Translations under genes and position numbers: made by a program
The notes under the pieces: generated by a model
The model's input: the letters and a program-made list of their open reading frames with translations, nothing else
Told to the model about the DNA's origin: nothing
The model's database searches: none
Shown: piece after piece, positions 1-8,048 of the stretch
How the letters are laid out: the number at the start of each line of letters is the position of its first letter
Numbering within the stretch: the stretch's first letter is position 1
Source: Bacteroidota bacterium
GTDB taxonomy: Bacteria; Bacteroidota; Bacteroidia; NS11-12g; UBA955
DNA: 19,236 nt
Direction of reading: 5' to 3'
Assembly: GCA_018969565.1 (NCBI GenBank)
Contig: JAGWYC010000011.1
Coordinates: 1 to 19,236 of the forward strand

Positions 1-230
1 GCAGGGGGGCATGTTTCGTGGTGCGGATGTTCCTGTATTTTGTTCAATCGTTCTGTTGTTGCGCTGTGAATAAAGCCCAACCACAACTTGGCAAAAGGGG
101 TTTTCTTCTTGCGCTTGGTCTTCATCAATACACTTTTCTTAACCTCCTTACATGGTTTCATACGCTGTTCCCGGAGGAACAGTCATGGCTTATGGTCTGC
201 ACCAATTTCCCAATCCCTAACTTTGCCCCT
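1..230. other. Leading region without a convincing gene
   Basis: The reading frame of the GH3 gene stays open from position 18, but the 71 extra residues it would add are cysteine- and phenylalanine-rich and do not resemble the start of a GH3 protein. I therefore treat this stretch as upstream region or the edge of a gene cut by the window. The only recognisable signal is a TAnnTTTG match at 218-225. Confidence 0.5.
218..225 (+). promoter_or_regulatory. Candidate -7 element (TAACTTTG) for the GH3-murQ pair
   Basis: TAACTTTG matches the Bacteroidota -7 consensus TAnnTTTG exactly. Its last base is five bases before the proposed ATG at 231, so the transcript would be nearly leaderless. No TTG-type -33 element is visible at the expected distance, and an 8-mer with two free positions can occur by chance. 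Confidence 0.3.
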
Positions 231-1772
231 ATGGCGCTGAATATCCTTTCTCAATTTGTACAACCCGGTCTAAGGGATTTGGTGGGTTTCAGTTTTCGCA
301 AAGCCCTGCGCATGCAGGAAGCGCAGTTGAAGAAATTGCTCTATAAGGCAAAGCATACGGTTTACGGAAGAGAACATGGGTTTGAGGATATGCTGATATC
401 TACGAATGTTTATCAGGCCTTCGCTTCTCGTATTGCACCCGGTGATTACAGTAATATGTATCCCTACTGGCAACGGGCCTATGCAGGTGAAAAAGATGTG
501 ACCTGGCCCGGGAAAATTGATTTTTTCGCCATGAGTTCCGGTACTACAGAGGCAGCAAGTAAATACATCCCGGTGAGTAAGGATATGCTGCGTTCAATCA
601 AGCGCACGGGCGTCAGGCAGCTTATGAGCATTGTACGTACCGACCTGCCAAAGGATTATCTGGCTAAACACCACCTGATGATCTCAGGAAGCACTGATTT
701 GAATTTTAACGGTACTTCCTGGGCCGGTGATTTGAGCGGTATTACTACCTCGCATATTCCTTTCTGGTTTCAGCGTTTCTCACGACCGGGTATGGAAATT
801 CGTAAACAACGCGACTGGTATGATAAGCTGAATCTTATGGTAGAAGAGGCCCCCAAATGGGATGTGGCTACCATTTCGGGTGTTCCGGCCTGGATTAAAA
901 TGCTCTTTGAAATGATTATTGAGCGTTACAAGTTGAATAATATTCACGATATGTGGCCGAACCTTTCGGTGTATATCTATGGTGGTGTAGCCATTGAACC
1001 TTATAAACACGGGCTCGACGCTTTACTTGGTAAGCCCATCATGTACTTCGAAACCTATCTGGCCAGTGAAGGTTTCCTGGCATATCAGTACAGCATTAAT
1101 GCAAAAGGGATGCGCCTGAATTTCCGCAACGGTGTTTATTATGAATTTGTTCCTTTCAATAACCGCAACTTTAATGAGCACGGGGTATTACAACCCGGGG
1201 CGGAAGTGTTGAATCTTGCGGAGGTGGTGGAAGGTGTTGAATACGCCATCCTCATCACAACTTGTTCCGGGGCCTGGCGCTACTTGATTGGGGATACCGT
1301 TAAATTCACAGATCTGGAACTGTGTGAAATAAAAATCACCGGAAGAACAAAGCATTTCTTGTCCATTTGTGGCGAACATCTTTCGGTGGATAATATGAAC
1401 CAGGCCATAGCACGACTTGCCGATAAGTATGATGTCTCTATGCCTGAGTTCACCGTAAAGGGCGTGCCTTATCAGGGTTTCTTCGCTCATCACTGGCAGA
1501 TAGCCTGTGATGATGTTTTATTGAACTCGGAACATTTAGCCGCGGCGCTTGATGAGGTTTTATGTGAATTGAATGATGATTACAGCGTGGAACGCCGTCA
1601 TGCTCTGAAAGGCATCAGCGTTGAATTATTGCCATCGGATTCGTTTACGGGCTGGATGGAACACAGGGGGAAACTTGGCGGACAGAATAAATTTCCGAGG
1701 GTAATGTCCGACGAGGCCTACGCTGATTGGTCAGCCTACCTGAAACAACAAAATATTTCGGCCCGGCATTGA
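231..1772 (+). CDS. GH3 superfamily acyl-adenylate-forming protein
   Basis: GH3 enzymes are ANL-superfamily adenylating enzymes. Plant members conjugate amino acids to auxin or jasmonate; the substrate of the bacterial branch is not established. The 513-residue product shows the family ATP/AMP-binding motifs in order: the SSGTTEAASKYIPVS loop near residue 100, YGGVAIEPY near 249, and the CSGAWRYLIGDTVKF segment near 345-357, followed by GRTKHFLSICGEHLS, where the mobile C-terminal lid begins. The start at 231 (MALNILSQF) is chosen because family similarity begins there and about 500 residues is the usual length. The frame is open upstream, so a longer form cannot be excluded. The stop codon overlaps the murQ start (TGATG), which implies translational coupling. 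The link to cell-wall recycling is by position only. Confidence 0.85.
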   Translation: MALNILSQFVQPGLRDLVGFSFRKALRMQEAQLKKLLYKAKHTVYGREHGFEDMLISTNVYQAFASRIAPGDYSNMYPYWQRAYAGEKDVTWPGKIDFFAMSSGTTEAASKYIPVSKDMLRSIKRTGVRQLMSIVRTDLPKDYLAKHHLMISGSTDLNFNGTSWAGDLSGITTSHIPFWFQRFSRPGMEIRKQRDWYDKLNLMVEEAPKWDVATISGVPAWIKMLFEMIIERYKLNNIHDMWPNLSVYIYGGVAIEPYKHGLDALLGKPIMYFETYLASEGFLAYQYSINAKGMRLNFRNGVYYEFVPFNNRNFNEHGVLQPGAEVLNLAEVVEGVEYAILITTCSGAWRYLIGDTVKFTDLELCEIKITGRTKHFLSICGEHLSVDNMNQAIARLADKYDVSMPEFTVKGVPYQGFFAHHWQIACDDVLLNSEHLAAALDEVLCELNDDYSVERRHALKGISVELLPSDSFTGWMEHRGKLGGQNKFPRVMSDEAYADWSAYLKQQNISARH

Positions 1773-2593
1773 TGCATAATCTTCATTCCGATACTGAATC
1801 AGGCCGTGGCGATATAAAGCTCGAGGATTTTTCTGCGGATGAGATCGCAGCAGGGATGCTGGAAATGGATGCAGCCTTGCCGGACATCATTCGGCCTGCA
1901 CTTTCGTCTATTGCTGTGTTGATAGATAAAACCGCTGTTTTATTGGCCAATGGCGGACGATTATTTTATCTGGGTGCCGGCACAAGTGGCCGTTTGGGTA
2001 TTCTGGATGCCAGCGAATGTCCGCCGACCTTCGGAGTTCCTCACGGACTTGTTGTGGGAATGATTGCCGGAGGTGACAGTGCCATTCGCAGGGCTGTGGA
2101 ATTTGCAGAGGATGATGTACATCAGGGCTTCCGGGATCTGATGGAACATGAGGTGAGCAGTAAGGACCTTGTGCTTGGAATCAGCGCCAGTGGCAGGACT
2201 CCTTATGTTCTGGGGGCTTTACAGGCTTGTAAAGCTGCCGGAATCACTACTGCCTGCATTTGTTGTAACATAGATACCATTATCGGGCGTGAAGCAGATT
2301 TCCCTGTAGAAGTACAAACAGGGGCTGAATTTGTTACCGGGAGTACTCGATTAAAGGCAGGCACTGCCACAAAAATGATCTTGAACATGATCAGCACCGG
2401 CACCATGATCCGACTGGGTAAGGTGCAAGGTACCAGGATGGTGGATATGCAACTGAGTAACCATAAACTGGTGGACCGCGGAACGCGTATGTTGCATGAA
2501 CTCACCGGACTCAACACGGAAGCGGCGAGGGCATTGCTGCTTGAATTTGGGAATGTACGCGCAGCTTTGGCGGCCTGGAAAGCTCAGAATTGA
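1772..2593 (+). CDS. murQ: N-acetylmuramic acid 6-phosphate etherase
   Basis: MurQ cleaves the lactyl ether of MurNAc-6-phosphate to give GlcNAc-6-phosphate and D-lactate, a cytoplasmic step in peptidoglycan recycling. The 273-residue product has the SIS sugar-isomerase fold signature: YLGAGTSGRLGILDASECPP (residues 66-85), with the expected catalytic glutamate at residue 82, GISASGRTPY (136-145), and TGSTRLKAGTATKMILNM (189-206). It resembles E. coli MurQ almost throughout but is about 25 residues shorter, mainly at the C-terminus. The frame is open back to 1727, but the ATG at 1772 overlaps the GH3 stop by one base and leaves a typical N-terminus. Its 3' end overlaps the convergent cyclase gene by 10 bp. 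The preceding pathway enzyme, AnmK, is encoded at 8073-9167 in a separate unit. Confidence 0.95.
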   Translation: MHNLHSDTESGRGDIKLEDFSADEIAAGMLEMDAALPDIIRPALSSIAVLIDKTAVLLANGGRLFYLGAGTSGRLGILDASECPPTFGVPHGLVVGMIAGGDSAIRRAVEFAEDDVHQGFRDLMEHEVSSKDLVLGISASGRTPYVLGALQACKAAGITTACICCNIDTIIGREADFPVEVQTGAEFVTGSTRLKAGTATKMILNMISTGTMIRLGKVQGTRMVDMQLSNHKLVDRGTRMLHELTGLNTEAARALLLEFGNVRAALAAWKAQN

Positions 2594-3903
2594 AAGCGGT
2601 ACACATTCATGCTTTGACCGTCAGGTTCCTGCACGGTCCCATATAAAGAACATACTTTGCAGTTTAATAAGCGGTTGCGCGTGCGCTCCGAAATGAGTAT
2701 TTCATTGTTATGTGCCATGTTCTTGATGTCCCTGGCCATGTTTAAGGTATCGCCCCAGATTTCGTAGGAAAAGCGTCCGTTCCCTACAACCCCTGCACTG
2801 AGTGGACCGCTGTCAATTCCGATACGCGCAGTAAATGTTCCATACTCCCTCGACGCTTTCACTTCCGTCTGAATAAATTTCAGCATCATTCCAGCGGCGT
2901 GGAGCACATGGGTTAAAGCTCCTTCACGCTCTTCAGGAAGACCTGCTGTGAATACATAAGCATGGCCGTTCGCGCGTATTCGTTCGAGCCCGTATTGCGA
3001 TAATAAACGGTCAAATTCAGTGTAATAGCGGTTCAATTCTCTGATGAGTCGCACGGCGCTCATCTTGTTGCTTTGTTCCCTAAAATTGGTAATTTCCAAA
3101 ATACCTACCGTGGCCTGTTCATAAGTACGGGCCTGTATAAATCCATGTTTCTTGAGTTCCAGTACAGCGCTTTTGGGCAGCAGGTTTAATAGAAGTTCAT
3201 TACTGCGTTTCTTTTCTACCGCTATTTCCTCGATTTGCTCCTGAAATTGATTCTCCTGCTTGATATTCTTGAGCACAATCCTGTATTGCAATTGGCCCAT
3301 AAAAAAAGTAGTAATGACACAGCCAAGGCACTCAGTGAGTTTAGCAACAGTGGTCTGAATGCTGCTGTCGGGTTGTAGAATAATGGTTGCCCAGAAGAGC
3401 AGCAGCATGAACAAATTCAGTATAATGCGACCCCTTTGGGAAATGATAAATACCAGATTCATAATCATCAATAAGAGGCAAAAGAGCATCACAGATCCAC
3501 GTTCAACAATACTGAGCATGCCCATGACGATATATGGTAGGAAGAATAAGGTCAGATAAAAAAATTGAATACGTTTTAAATTACGGGTATCTGTTTTCTT
3601 CAGATTTTCATTGTTTCGAAACAAAATAATGGCGGATATTGAACTGGAAACGGCTGCCAGATGCGTGATAAATAACCAAAGATAAATGGGGCTGCTCGAA
3701 AACGATCCTTCTTTCCAACGCACATAATCCAGTATAAGAAAGAATACGATAAACGATGCAGAAATCAAACCCAGATGCCAGATGCGTTCACTGTTTCCAA
3801 GTAGGATTTTCCGGCTTAGTTTCTCAGATATAAACGGGGTTTTCGGCTTTTGGCTTCGCGGTTTAGCGCTTTGATCCTGCCCAATGATTTTACGGGCTTG
3901 CAT
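2584..3903 (-). CDS. Six-TM class III nucleotidyl cyclase homologue, probably catalytically inactive
   Basis: The 439-residue protein has a basic N-terminus and six hydrophobic segments (about 43-61, 73-95, 112-133, 137-155, 160-177, 187-204). A helical linker of the cyclase-transducer type follows (about 210-255, with NELLLNLLPKSAVLELKKHG), then a class III cyclase domain (about 263-439). The fold is clear (GVVGNGRFSYEIWGDTLNMA), but key residues differ from active enzymes. The first metal aspartate is Glu270 (GILEITNF), the second is His314 (RIRANGHAY), the substrate lysine is Arg310, the adenine-contact aspartate is Glu381, and the transition-state arginine position after Asn388 is Asp392 with Arg391 shifted by one. 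It is last in a six-gene minus-strand block, 35 bp after the DUF2452 gene. A membrane sensor or ligand-binding pseudo-cyclase is the best guess; weak or altered activity remains possible. Confidence 0.85.
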   Translation of the reverse strand: MQARKIIGQDQSAKPRSQKPKTPFISEKLSRKILLGNSERIWHLGLISASFIVFFLILDYVRWKEGSFSSSPIYLWLFITHLAAVSSSISAIILFRNNENLKKTDTRNLKRIQFFYLTLFFLPYIVMGMLSIVERGSVMLFCLLLMIMNLVFIISQRGRIILNLFMLLLFWATIILQPDSSIQTTVAKLTECLGCVITTFFMGQLQYRIVLKNIKQENQFQEQIEEIAVEKKRSNELLLNLLPKSAVLELKKHGFIQARTYEQATVGILEITNFREQSNKMSAVRLIRELNRYYTEFDRLLSQYGLERIRANGHAYVFTAGLPEEREGALTHVLHAAGMMLKFIQTEVKASREYGTFTARIGIDSGPLSAGVVGNGRFSYEIWGDTLNMARDIKNMAHNNEILISERTRNRLLNCKVCSLYGTVQEPDGQSMNVYRFQF

Positions 3904-3938
3904 AGTTGAAAATAATTAATACAGAATGAGCAGGATTG

Positions 3939-4373
3939 TTACTCCAGCACTTCCCAGGTTTTATCAGGCAACAAGCGTACGCAGGCTTCACAAGACGCGT
4001 AGGGCATAGAAAAACCCCATTCCTGCGGTGCCACCATACTCAGCGCATATTGCCCATTTTTCTTTTGATAGAAATAATAAACTCCGCCTATAACAGGTTC
4101 AAATCCCATATCGGCTTGATAAATTCTGTGGCTGATTTCCAGGCGTTTTTCAATGTTCCGCACCTGTTCCATGATGAGCGCTGCCTGCTTCTTCAGCAAA
4201 TCCATTTGCTGCTGCGCCTGGTGCATCATGCTTTCATGGGCAGTAGCCTTAAGCAATCGCTTGTCAATCGCTTCAATCTTCGGACTGCTTACGCTCAGGG
4301 CATAAGGGGCATGCGCCGCTTCTCCCCTGTAAACGGGCATTTTATGGTCAGGCTTTGATTCCTGTTCAGACAC
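3939..4373 (-). CDS. DUF2452 family protein
   Basis: A 144-residue soluble protein of unknown function. I recognise the DUF2452 layout: an N-terminal segment with PYALSVSSPKIEAIDK, a central amphipathic helix rich in Gln, Lys and Glu (about residues 42-80), and a C-terminal part with GFEPVIGGVYYFYQKKNGQY and SMVAPQEWG, where family members have an IYHLY-type strand and a SPxDWG-type motif. No signal peptide or catalytic motif is visible. It lies 37 bp downstream of asd and 35 bp upstream of the cyclase gene on the same strand, so it is probably co-transcribed with both. Its proximity to a membrane signalling protein may be meaningful, but no function can be assigned. Confidence 0.8.
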   Translation of the reverse strand: MSEQESKPDHKMPVYRGEAAHAPYALSVSSPKIEAIDKRLLKATAHESMMHQAQQQMDLLKKQAALIMEQVRNIEKRLEISHRIYQADMGFEPVIGGVYYFYQKKNGQYALSMVAPQEWGFSMPYASCEACVRLLPDKTWEVLE

Positions 4374-4410
4374 AAATACCTAACAAGCAGAACGCCAAAA
4401 GGTTGGCGAT

Positions 4411-5424
4411 TCAGTTAATCCAGCCTTTTTGTGCCAGGATTAGGGCAATTTGCACCGCATTGGTGGCCGCGCCTTTGCGCAGATTGTCGGCCACAATCCA
4501 CAGGTTCAGGGTGTTTTCTTTTGATTCATCCAGACGCAGTCTTCCAACAAAAACTTCATCGCGGCCCTGTGCTTCCACTGGCATAGGATAGATGTTTTCC
4601 TCCGGATCATCCCGCAGCACTACTCCGGGTGCTGTGCGCAGGATGTTTTGAACGGCCGAAAGATTGGGTATTGCCCGGAACTCGGCATTCACGCTTTCAC
4701 TGTGGCCGCCCAATACAGGAATCCTCACCGTGGTGGCGGTGATGGCCAGTTCCGGAAGTTCCATAATCTTCCGGGTTTCCCGGATCATCTTCATTTCCTC
4801 CTTGGTGTATCCGTTCTCCAGAAAGGAATCTATATGCGGCAGTGCATTCACGTCAATGGGATGGGGATATACGCGCTTCACCGTTTTTGGTTGTTCCGGA
4901 TGCAGGCGGTTCCAGGTTTCCGCGTCAAGTTGATCCACAGCCTTATATCCGGTTCCGGTAACGGACTGATAGGTGCTCACCACCACGCGCCGCAGGCCGA
5001 ACGCACGGTTCAGCGGGTCCAGCACTACCACCATCTGTATGGTGCTGCAGTTTGGATTGGCAATGATACGGTCGTTCGGTTTCAACACGTGCGCATTCAC
5101 CTCAGGCACGATGAGTGGAATATCTGCATCCAAACGGAATGCCGAGGAGTTGTCTATTACAGGTATGCCTGCTTCCGCAAATCTGGGCGCCCACTCGCGG
5201 CTTACATCTCCACCCGCGGAGAACAAAGCCAGGTCTGGTCTGGCGGCCAGTGTGGCTTCCAAACTCTGCACCGTAACTGATTCACCACGGAATTGTATGC
5301 TGCTGCCTACGGACCGTGGTGATGCCGCCGGCATCAGGGTTTCCACGGGAAAATGATGTTCCTCCAGCACCCGCAACATGGTACTGCCTACCAATCCGGT
5401 GGCTCCGGCAAGGGCCAGTTTCAT
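4411..5424 (-). CDS. asd: Aspartate-semialdehyde dehydrogenase
   Basis: This cytoplasmic enzyme reduces aspartyl phosphate to aspartate-semialdehyde with NADPH, the branch-point step to lysine, diaminopimelate, threonine and methionine. The 337-residue product has the full signature: dinucleotide-binding GATGLVG at residues 7-13, the catalytic cysteine Cys126 in NPNCSTIQ, YQSVTGTG at 152-159, and RIPVLGGHSESVN at 234-246 with the active-site histidine 241. The length is normal. Its start overlaps the stop of the upstream lipoprotein gene (ATGA, 5421-5424), implying coupled translation. It is in the middle of the minus-strand block. Diaminopimelate supply is a loose thematic link to the peptidoglycan genes nearby. 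Confidence 0.96.
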   Translation of the reverse strand: MKLALAGATGLVGSTMLRVLEEHHFPVETLMPAASPRSVGSSIQFRGESVTVQSLEATLAARPDLALFSAGGDVSREWAPRFAEAGIPVIDNSSAFRLDADIPLIVPEVNAHVLKPNDRIIANPNCSTIQMVVVLDPLNRAFGLRRVVVSTYQSVTGTGYKAVDQLDAETWNRLHPEQPKTVKRVYPHPIDVNALPHIDSFLENGYTKEEMKMIRETRKIMELPELAITATTVRIPVLGGHSESVNAEFRAIPNLSAVQNILRTAPGVVLRDDPEENIYPMPVEAQGRDEVFVGRLRLDESKENTLNLWIVADNLRKGAATNAVQIALILAQKGWIN

Positions 5425-5735
5425 CGCTTCACTTCCGGTGGAGGCTGTATAGGGCCGGGGTGGTCATCCTTGCGCACCTGTTCCTGTACAGGCGGAGTCG
5501 GATTCAGGGGTACATACTTGGCATCGGGTGCCGCCTGTCCGCTGTCTTTGGCCCGCTGCTCTGCTTCCAGACGCTCCAGCTCCTCAAAATTATCAGCCTC
5601 GGTCGCCTTGTCCAGTTTCTCCATGGAATCCTTTTCTGAGTCCGTAAAGCTGGTCTGGTTGGAATTGCAGCCTATAGCCAGCATAAGTATCAGCGCCGTG
5701 CCGAATAAGTAAGGTTTATGCTTCATCATCAACAT
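5421..5735 (-). CDS. Small lipoprotein of unknown function
   Basis: A 104-residue product with a signal peptide ending in the lipobox LAIGC, so Cys23 (counted from the first Met) would be lipidated. The mature part is short, very acidic and low in complexity (EKDSMEKLDKATEADNFEELERLEAEQ, likely a coiled coil or disordered), followed by a proline-rich C-terminus (PLNPTPPVQEQVRKDDHPGP). There are three in-frame ATGs, at 5735, 5729 and 5726; all keep the signal peptide and the choice between them is open. It lies about 20 bp after menE and overlaps asd by 4 bp. No domain is recognised. A flexible outer-membrane or periplasmic tether is conceivable. Confidence 0.75.
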   Translation of the reverse strand: MLMMKHKPYLFGTALILMLAIGCNSNQTSFTDSEKDSMEKLDKATEADNFEELERLEAEQRAKDSGQAAPDAKYVPLNPTPPVQEQVRKDDHPGPIQPPPEVKR

Positions 5736-5755
5736 GCAAAGTTAAACGCATTCAT

Positions 5756-6754
5756 TCAGTGTTTATTTTTCAAATGTTCCCTGAGGGAAGCGCGCATGAT
5801 TTTACCCGTTTCCGTGCGCGGCAGCGCTTCCACATAAATAATTTCTTTAGGGATGCCATAGGGGATGACAGGAGCAATCAGGGCTTTCAATGCGTTGGTC
5901 GTTATGGGCAGGGATTTTCCTTCAATGACCAATACTACCGCGTTTCCCCATTGCTTGTCTTCTTTGGAAGAAATGGCAAAGTTCCTTCCTGACAGCAGGC
6001 CGCTGTCGTGCAGCAGCAACTCCACTTCTTCCGGCTGAATCTTAACGCCCCCGCTGATGATGGTTTCGTCTGTGCGTCCGCTGATGCTGAAGCTGCCATC
6101 CGGTTGGATGCTTGCCTTGTCGCGGGTGTGCAGCTCCGTTTCCAGAATTCCCGGAATTGCAATGACAAGGTGGCCGTCGTCCGCTCCACAACGCAGCGAT
6201 ACGCCATTGAAGGGTTTAAAACGTTCCGTTCCTGCTTTGCGTAAAGCTATATGAGAGGCCGTTTCGGTCATGCCGTAGGTATGCCACAAAGCAATTCCGG
6301 CCTGCATGGCGGCGTGTTCAGTGCTTTCAGGCATGGCTTCACCTCCGATTAAGACTACGCGGAAGCGCCTCAGTCGTTTTACTTCTTCAGGCTCGCCCAG
6401 GGTGACAGTTAGCTGGCTGTTGGTGAGCGAGGTAATGCTGCACGGATGGTCCTCCGCCAGTTCCCGCATGGGATGTAATTGTGGCTCGGCAACCATGAGT
6501 GGCGTGTTCCAGATTTCACTCCGTATCACCTGCATAAAACCGCCAACTTTGTTCAGGGGCAGACAGCAGTAAATAAGGTCATCGGGCTGAATCTGTAAGG
6601 CAGCCGCAGTTTGCTGCGCACTCCAAACCAGCAGCCTTCGTGGAAGGGGATAGGCAACAGGTGCACCGGTACTTCCGGAGCTGTGCAGCACAAAGGTTTC
6701 TGTTCCCGATTGCCAGCGTTCCCGAATAGCGGCAGCCTGCCTTGCACAATCCAT
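5756..6754 (-). CDS. menE: o-Succinylbenzoate-CoA ligase-like AMP-binding enzyme
   Basis: The 332-residue protein belongs to the ANL superfamily. It has the P-loop HSSGSTGAP (24-32), the adenylate-binding YGMTET motif near residue 190, the hinge region SGRTDETIISGGVKIQPEEVE, and the C-terminal catalytic lysine Lys318 in PRTETGKIMR. The short N-terminus before the P-loop and the overall size fit compact MenE proteins, which activate o-succinylbenzoate to its CoA ester in menaquinone synthesis. No other men gene is in the window, so substrate identity rests on resemblance and another short acyl-CoA ligase is possible. The start codon overlaps the stop of the upstream PLP-enzyme gene by one base (TGATG), so the two are probably translated together. 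The small lipoprotein gene follows after about 20 bp. Confidence 0.8.
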   Translation of the reverse strand: MDCARQAAAIRERWQSGTETFVLHSSGSTGAPVAYPLPRRLLVWSAQQTAAALQIQPDDLIYCCLPLNKVGGFMQVIRSEIWNTPLMVAEPQLHPMRELAEDHPCSITSLTNSQLTVTLGEPEEVKRLRRFRVVLIGGEAMPESTEHAAMQAGIALWHTYGMTETASHIALRKAGTERFKPFNGVSLRCGADDGHLVIAIPGILETELHTRDKASIQPDGSFSISGRTDETIISGGVKIQPEEVELLLHDSGLLSGRNFAISSKEDKQWGNAVVLVIEGKSLPITTNALKALIAPVIPYGIPKEIIYVEALPRTETGKIMRASLREHLKNKH

Positions 6755-8025
6755 CAGCCTATGTAACGCTTCACTTCTGAAACAAATAAATCCGCTTCTT
6801 CCCTGAAATTATAAATATGGGTGGATACACGCAGGCAATCAAGTCCGTTCTCAGGCACATGGCGTATGATGATGTTCTTTTTTGCCATTTGTTCATAGAA
6901 GGCTTTATTATCCTTCCCGCGCAGTCGGAAACCAATCTGCGCTCCGCGTGAAGCCGCTTCTGTTGGGGTGAGCATCTCCACTGCATCGCCCAGGGCCAGC
7001 AGTTGTTCCTGAAGGTAGGAAGCAAGTCCGCGTACTCTTTGTTCGATGTTCTTTCTTCCGATGGTATTCTGGAAGTTGATGGCTGCCCGTATGCCGTGGT
7101 ACAAGGCCGCACTTTGGGTTCCATAGTAATAGCGGTGGGCCGAAGCGGCATAGCCTTTCATGGCCGGTGGATTCGACAGCATATCCCAGCCGGTATCGCT
7201 TCCTCCGCCTACACCATGAGTCTGCAGCAGGTCCAGTTTTTCCTTCTTCACATATAAAAATCCTGTACCCTGGGGCGCCAGCATCCACTTGTGGCAGCAG
7301 GAAGCGTAGAAGTCGCAGCCGATATCGTGCAGGTTCAGTTCCAGCATGCCCGGAGGATGGGCACCGTCAATGAAACTCCACAAGCCTTTCGAGGCAGCCA
7401 GCGCGCAGATTTCCTTCGCGGGAAGTATCTGTCCGATGGTGCAGGGGATATGCGGCAACGCGATGGCTCTGGTTTTTTTGGTGATGGCCGCGTTGACGTT
7501 GTTCAGAGTTTCTGCGGCAGTTTTTCCCAGCGGCACCACCTTCAGCACAATGCCATCAAGCCGGGCCCGGTTCAGCCATGGCAAGGCATTGCCCACGTGT
7601 TCATGGCCGGTCATCAGCACCTCATCGCCTTTGCTGAAGGGTAAGCCATGCGCTACAATGTTGATGGCTTCAGATACATTGTGTACCAGGGCCAGTTCTT
7701 CTTTTTCAGTGCCGAGAAATGCTGCCAGGGCTTCCAGCGCCTCCATTTCACCTCCGCCGTACTGAGCATCGCGGCAGGTTTTTTCCAGCGCAGCTTTCAC
7801 CGCTTCCAGCACCGGATAGGGTGAAGGACCCATGGTGCCGTTGTTCAGAAAGGTTTTGTTGCTGTCCAGCGGGAACTGCGCACGCACCATACGCCAGTAA
7901 GATTCATCCGGTAATCCCTCCGGATGCAGGATGGACTTGGGATTCAGGGCTCCGAGTTTATACCCTGCCGACAGTGCTGTAATCAGCATGGCATTGTTCC
8001 GGATGAAGCTTCTGCGGTTACTCAT
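6754..8025 (-). CDS. Class V aminotransferase-fold PLP enzyme with a Tat-like signal
   Basis: The 423-residue fold-type I PLP enzyme resembles the isopenicillin N epimerase / cysteine desulfurase-like group. Landmarks are NNGTMGPSPYPV (61-72), HEHVGNALPW near 141-150, FIDGAH with the cofactor aspartate near 220, and CCHKWMLAPQGTGFLYV with the PLP lysine at about 246. The N-terminus (NRRSFIRN, then AMLITALSAGYKLGAL) looks like a twin-arginine signal and suggests export of the folded holoenzyme. The substrate is unknown: epimerase, desulfurase/lyase and aminotransferase activities all occur in this family. It is the first gene of the minus-strand block and overlaps menE by one base. A -7-like TATTTTTG lies immediately upstream on the minus strand. 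Confidence 0.85.
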   Translation of the reverse strand: MSNRRSFIRNNAMLITALSAGYKLGALNPKSILHPEGLPDESYWRMVRAQFPLDSNKTFLNNGTMGPSPYPVLEAVKAALEKTCRDAQYGGGEMEALEALAAFLGTEKEELALVHNVSEAINIVAHGLPFSKGDEVLMTGHEHVGNALPWLNRARLDGIVLKVVPLGKTAAETLNNVNAAITKKTRAIALPHIPCTIGQILPAKEICALAASKGLWSFIDGAHPPGMLELNLHDIGCDFYASCCHKWMLAPQGTGFLYVKKEKLDLLQTHGVGGGSDTGWDMLSNPPAMKGYAASAHRYYYGTQSAALYHGIRAAINFQNTIGRKNIEQRVRGLASYLQEQLLALGDAVEMLTPTEAASRGAQIGFRLRGKDNKAFYEQMAKKNIIIRHVPENGLDCLRVSTHIYNFREEADLFVSEVKRYIG

Positions 8026-8029
8026 GCCT

Positions 8030-8037
8030 CAAAAATA
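8030..8037 (-). promoter_or_regulatory. Candidate -7 element for the six-gene minus-strand block
   Basis: Read on the minus strand this is TATTTTTG, an exact TAnnTTTG match whose last base is four bases before the ATG at 8025. Transcription would start at or next to the start codon. No -33 element is evident. It mirrors the plus-strand element at 8049-8056. Confidence 0.35.
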
Positions 8038-8048
8038 AGCGGTGGACG

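Noticed and set aside
18..230. N-terminal extension of the GH3 reading frame
   Set aside because: The composition is unlike GH3 proteins and the family length is reached from the ATG at 231.
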